Source of the DNA: Clostridia bacterium
GTDB taxonomy: Bacteria > Bacillota > Clostridia > Oscillospirales > CAG-272
DNA: 8,157 bases
Direction: 5' to 3'
Assembly: GCA_017540285.1 (NCBI GenBank)
Contig: JAFYBI010000180.1
Coordinates: 1 to 8,157 of the forward strand
A program made the translations under genes and the position numbers. A model generated the notes under the pieces. It was not told the DNA's origin, ran no database searches, and saw only the letters and a list, made by a program, of their open reading frames with translations. Below, one piece after another: positions 7,196 to 8,157 of this stretch. Numbering within the stretch: position 1 is the stretch's first letter; every line of letters begins with the position of its first letter.

Positions 7196-7225
7196 AAAAA
7201 AGACCGTGACGAAACGGTCTTTTTT
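7196..7225. terminator. Bidirectional intrinsic terminator between convergent genes
   Basis: A perfect 12-bp stem: AAAAAAGACCGT (7196-7207) pairs with ACGGTCTTTTTT (7214-7225) around the six-base loop GACGAA. The GC core is flanked by an A-tract and a T-tract, so it reads as a Rho-independent terminator on both strands. It lies 5 bases after the dnaE stop and 7 bases beyond the stop of the minus-strand acetyltransferase, so it would serve both operons. Confidence 0.9.
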
Positions 7226-7232
7226 GGCGGCT

Positions 7233-7781
7233 TCACAGCCTTTTCATCATCCAGACGTTGTCGGCATAGCTGCCGTCTTTGTATTTCATGTTGCGGGGAA
7301 GCGTGCCGTATGTTTCGAAGCCGAGCGATTCGTACAGCGCGATCGCGCGCACGTTGCCGGACACCGCTTCGAGCTCCGCCTGTTCGTATCCGACCCGCCG
7401 CGCGGCGTCCAGGACAGCCTCCATCAGCAGCCTGCCGATGCCTCTGCCCCAGAATTCCCGGTAGAGCGCGATCCCGACGCTGCAGCGGTGCCGGTACCGA
7501 AGCTGGGGGCCGGCGCGCATGAGCGAGCAGTTCCCGACATGCCTCCCGTCCGCGCAGGCCACGAGCATGAGCTCCCGCTCCGAGGCGAGAAGCTTCCCGA
7601 GGAACGCCCGCTCCTCCTCCGCCGTGAGCGTGATCTCCTCCGGCTCCCGGACGAGAAAGGGCGTCTCGGCGGAGGTGACCTTCAGATAGCGGAGCAGATC
7701 GTCCGCGTCCTGCGGCTCCGCGTTCCGGATGACGATTTCTTCGCCGGTCCTGTCCCGGACGGTGAGAGGTCCGTACCGCAT
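7233..7781 (-). CDS. GNAT-family N-acetyltransferase
   Basis: A 182-residue single-domain GCN5-related acetyltransferase, normal length, predicted cytoplasmic. The N-terminal strand and helix IVIRNAEPQDADDLLRYL (16-33) are typical of the RimI/RimL-like group. Motif A, the acetyl-CoA pyrophosphate loop, is GIALYREFWGRGIGRLLM (103-120) with R113-G-I-G116. Motif B follows as ELEAVSGNVRAIALYESLGF (136-155), with N143 and Y150 at the positions usually conserved near the cofactor. The acceptor substrate cannot be read from the sequence; protein N-termini, polyamines, antibiotics and small metabolites are all possible. It starts 7 bases after the CobW-type gene. The GGAG there lies only 2 bases from the ATG, which is closer than usual, but no other start exists before the upstream in-frame stop, so coupled translation is likely. 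Confidence 0.92.
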   Translation of the reverse strand: MRYGPLTVRDRTGEEIVIRNAEPQDADDLLRYLKVTSAETPFLVREPEEITLTAEEERAFLGKLLASERELMLVACADGRHVGNCSLMRAGPQLRYRHRCSVGIALYREFWGRGIGRLLMEAVLDAARRVGYEQAELEAVSGNVRAIALYESLGFETYGTLPRNMKYKDGSYADNVWMMKRL

Positions 7782-7788
7782 GGCTCCG

Positions 7789-8157
7789 TCAGTCCGTCAG
7801 GCACGCGTCGAGGTGCGCCTCGATGTCCGCGCGGTTCATGCCGCGTCCGATGAACACCAGCTTGATCATCCGGTCGCCGTACACCGGGTCCCACGTCTCC
7901 TTGGCCTCGGGGAAGCGCTTCAAAAGCTCCCGCTGTTCCTTCTTCGGCGCGGAGGCGATGAACAGGCCCGCCTGCTGCTCCGAAATCTGCCGCCCGGACT
8001 GCTCGAGGATGTACGCCATGTCCGGATCCTCGCGGTACCAGACCATGCCCTTCGTCCGGATCACGCCCGGGAACCAGTCCTCGCACAGAGCGTCGAGGGC
8101 GGCGAGGCAGAACGGCTTGCGGCGGTAGTACACGAAGGTCTCGATGCCGTATTCCAG
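7789..8157 (-). CDS. CobW/COG0523 GTPase metallochaperone, C-terminal part (5' end outside window)
   Basis: The frame runs open to the window edge, so only the last 122 residues are seen; the GTP-binding G domain and CXCC metal motif, if present, lie outside. The visible part matches the CobW C-terminal domain: YGIETFVYYRRKPF at residues 3-16 of the fragment, then VIRTKGMVWYRED, an ISEQQAGLFIAS strand, WDPVYGDRMIKLVFIGRGMN and a final helix ending LDACL. The family couples GTP hydrolysis to delivery of zinc, cobalt or other metals to target enzymes. Which metal is used here cannot be told, as that usually depends on the missing N-terminal half and on neighbouring Zur sites. The GTG at 8131-8133 is an internal Val codon (FVYYRR), not a start. 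It is the upstream partner of the GNAT gene in a two-gene or longer minus-strand operon. Confidence 0.88.
   Translation of the reverse strand: MEYGIETFVYYRRKPFCLAALDALCEDWFPGVIRTKGMVWYREDPDMAYILEQSGRQISEQQAGLFIASAPKKEQRELLKRFPEAKETWDPVYGDRMIKLVFIGRGMNRADIEAHLDACLTD

Noticed and set aside
7823..8128. Plus-strand open frame opposite the CobW-type gene
   Set aside because: The minus-strand frame matches the CobW C-terminal domain and continues to the window edge; the plus-strand product shows no recognisable motif.

Overview
The window is a dense, GC-rich bacterial chromosome segment whose codons strongly favour G or C in the third position. Gene content and order point to a Bacillota (Firmicutes) lineage, most likely Clostridia. 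The evidence is a murB, whiA and dnaE neighbourhood, a B. stearothermophilus-like TyrRS, strong GGAGG ribosome binding sites, and a WhiA homologue (a family of Gram-positive bacteria). The lineage below class level is not resolved. I see no phage, IS, CRISPR, rRNA or tRNA.

Bases 1-7190 hold six plus-strand genes in one tight run: tyrS (5' end cut off), a YjjG/YfnB-type HAD nucleotidase, murB, a short whiA, a small zinc-ribbon protein of unknown function, and dnaE. Three junctions are ATGA overlaps (tyrS/HAD at 767, HAD/murB at 1477, whiA/zinc ribbon at 3132). The other two gaps are 6 and 12 bases. No internal terminator or promoter is evident, so co-transcription and translational coupling are likely. 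A symmetric hairpin at 7196-7225 ends the run.

Bases 7233-8157 hold two minus-strand genes converging on that hairpin: a GNAT acetyltransferase and, upstream of it and cut by the window edge, the C-terminal part of a CobW/COG0523-type GTPase metallochaperone.

Most of this is housekeeping: tRNA charging, nucleotide clean-up, peptidoglycan precursor synthesis and DNA replication. The unusual part is 2398-3545. In many Clostridia, murB, rapZ, yvcK (mgfK), whiA and dnaE lie close together. Here rapZ and yvcK are absent between murB and whiA, WhiA seems to have lost about 70 residues (the first LAGLIDADG-like half of its N-terminal region), and a translationally coupled zinc-ribbon/HTH-like gene of unknown function sits between whiA and dnaE. 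That is the best candidate for something undescribed. It is a lineage-specific remodelling of the WhiA locus rather than a clear new system.
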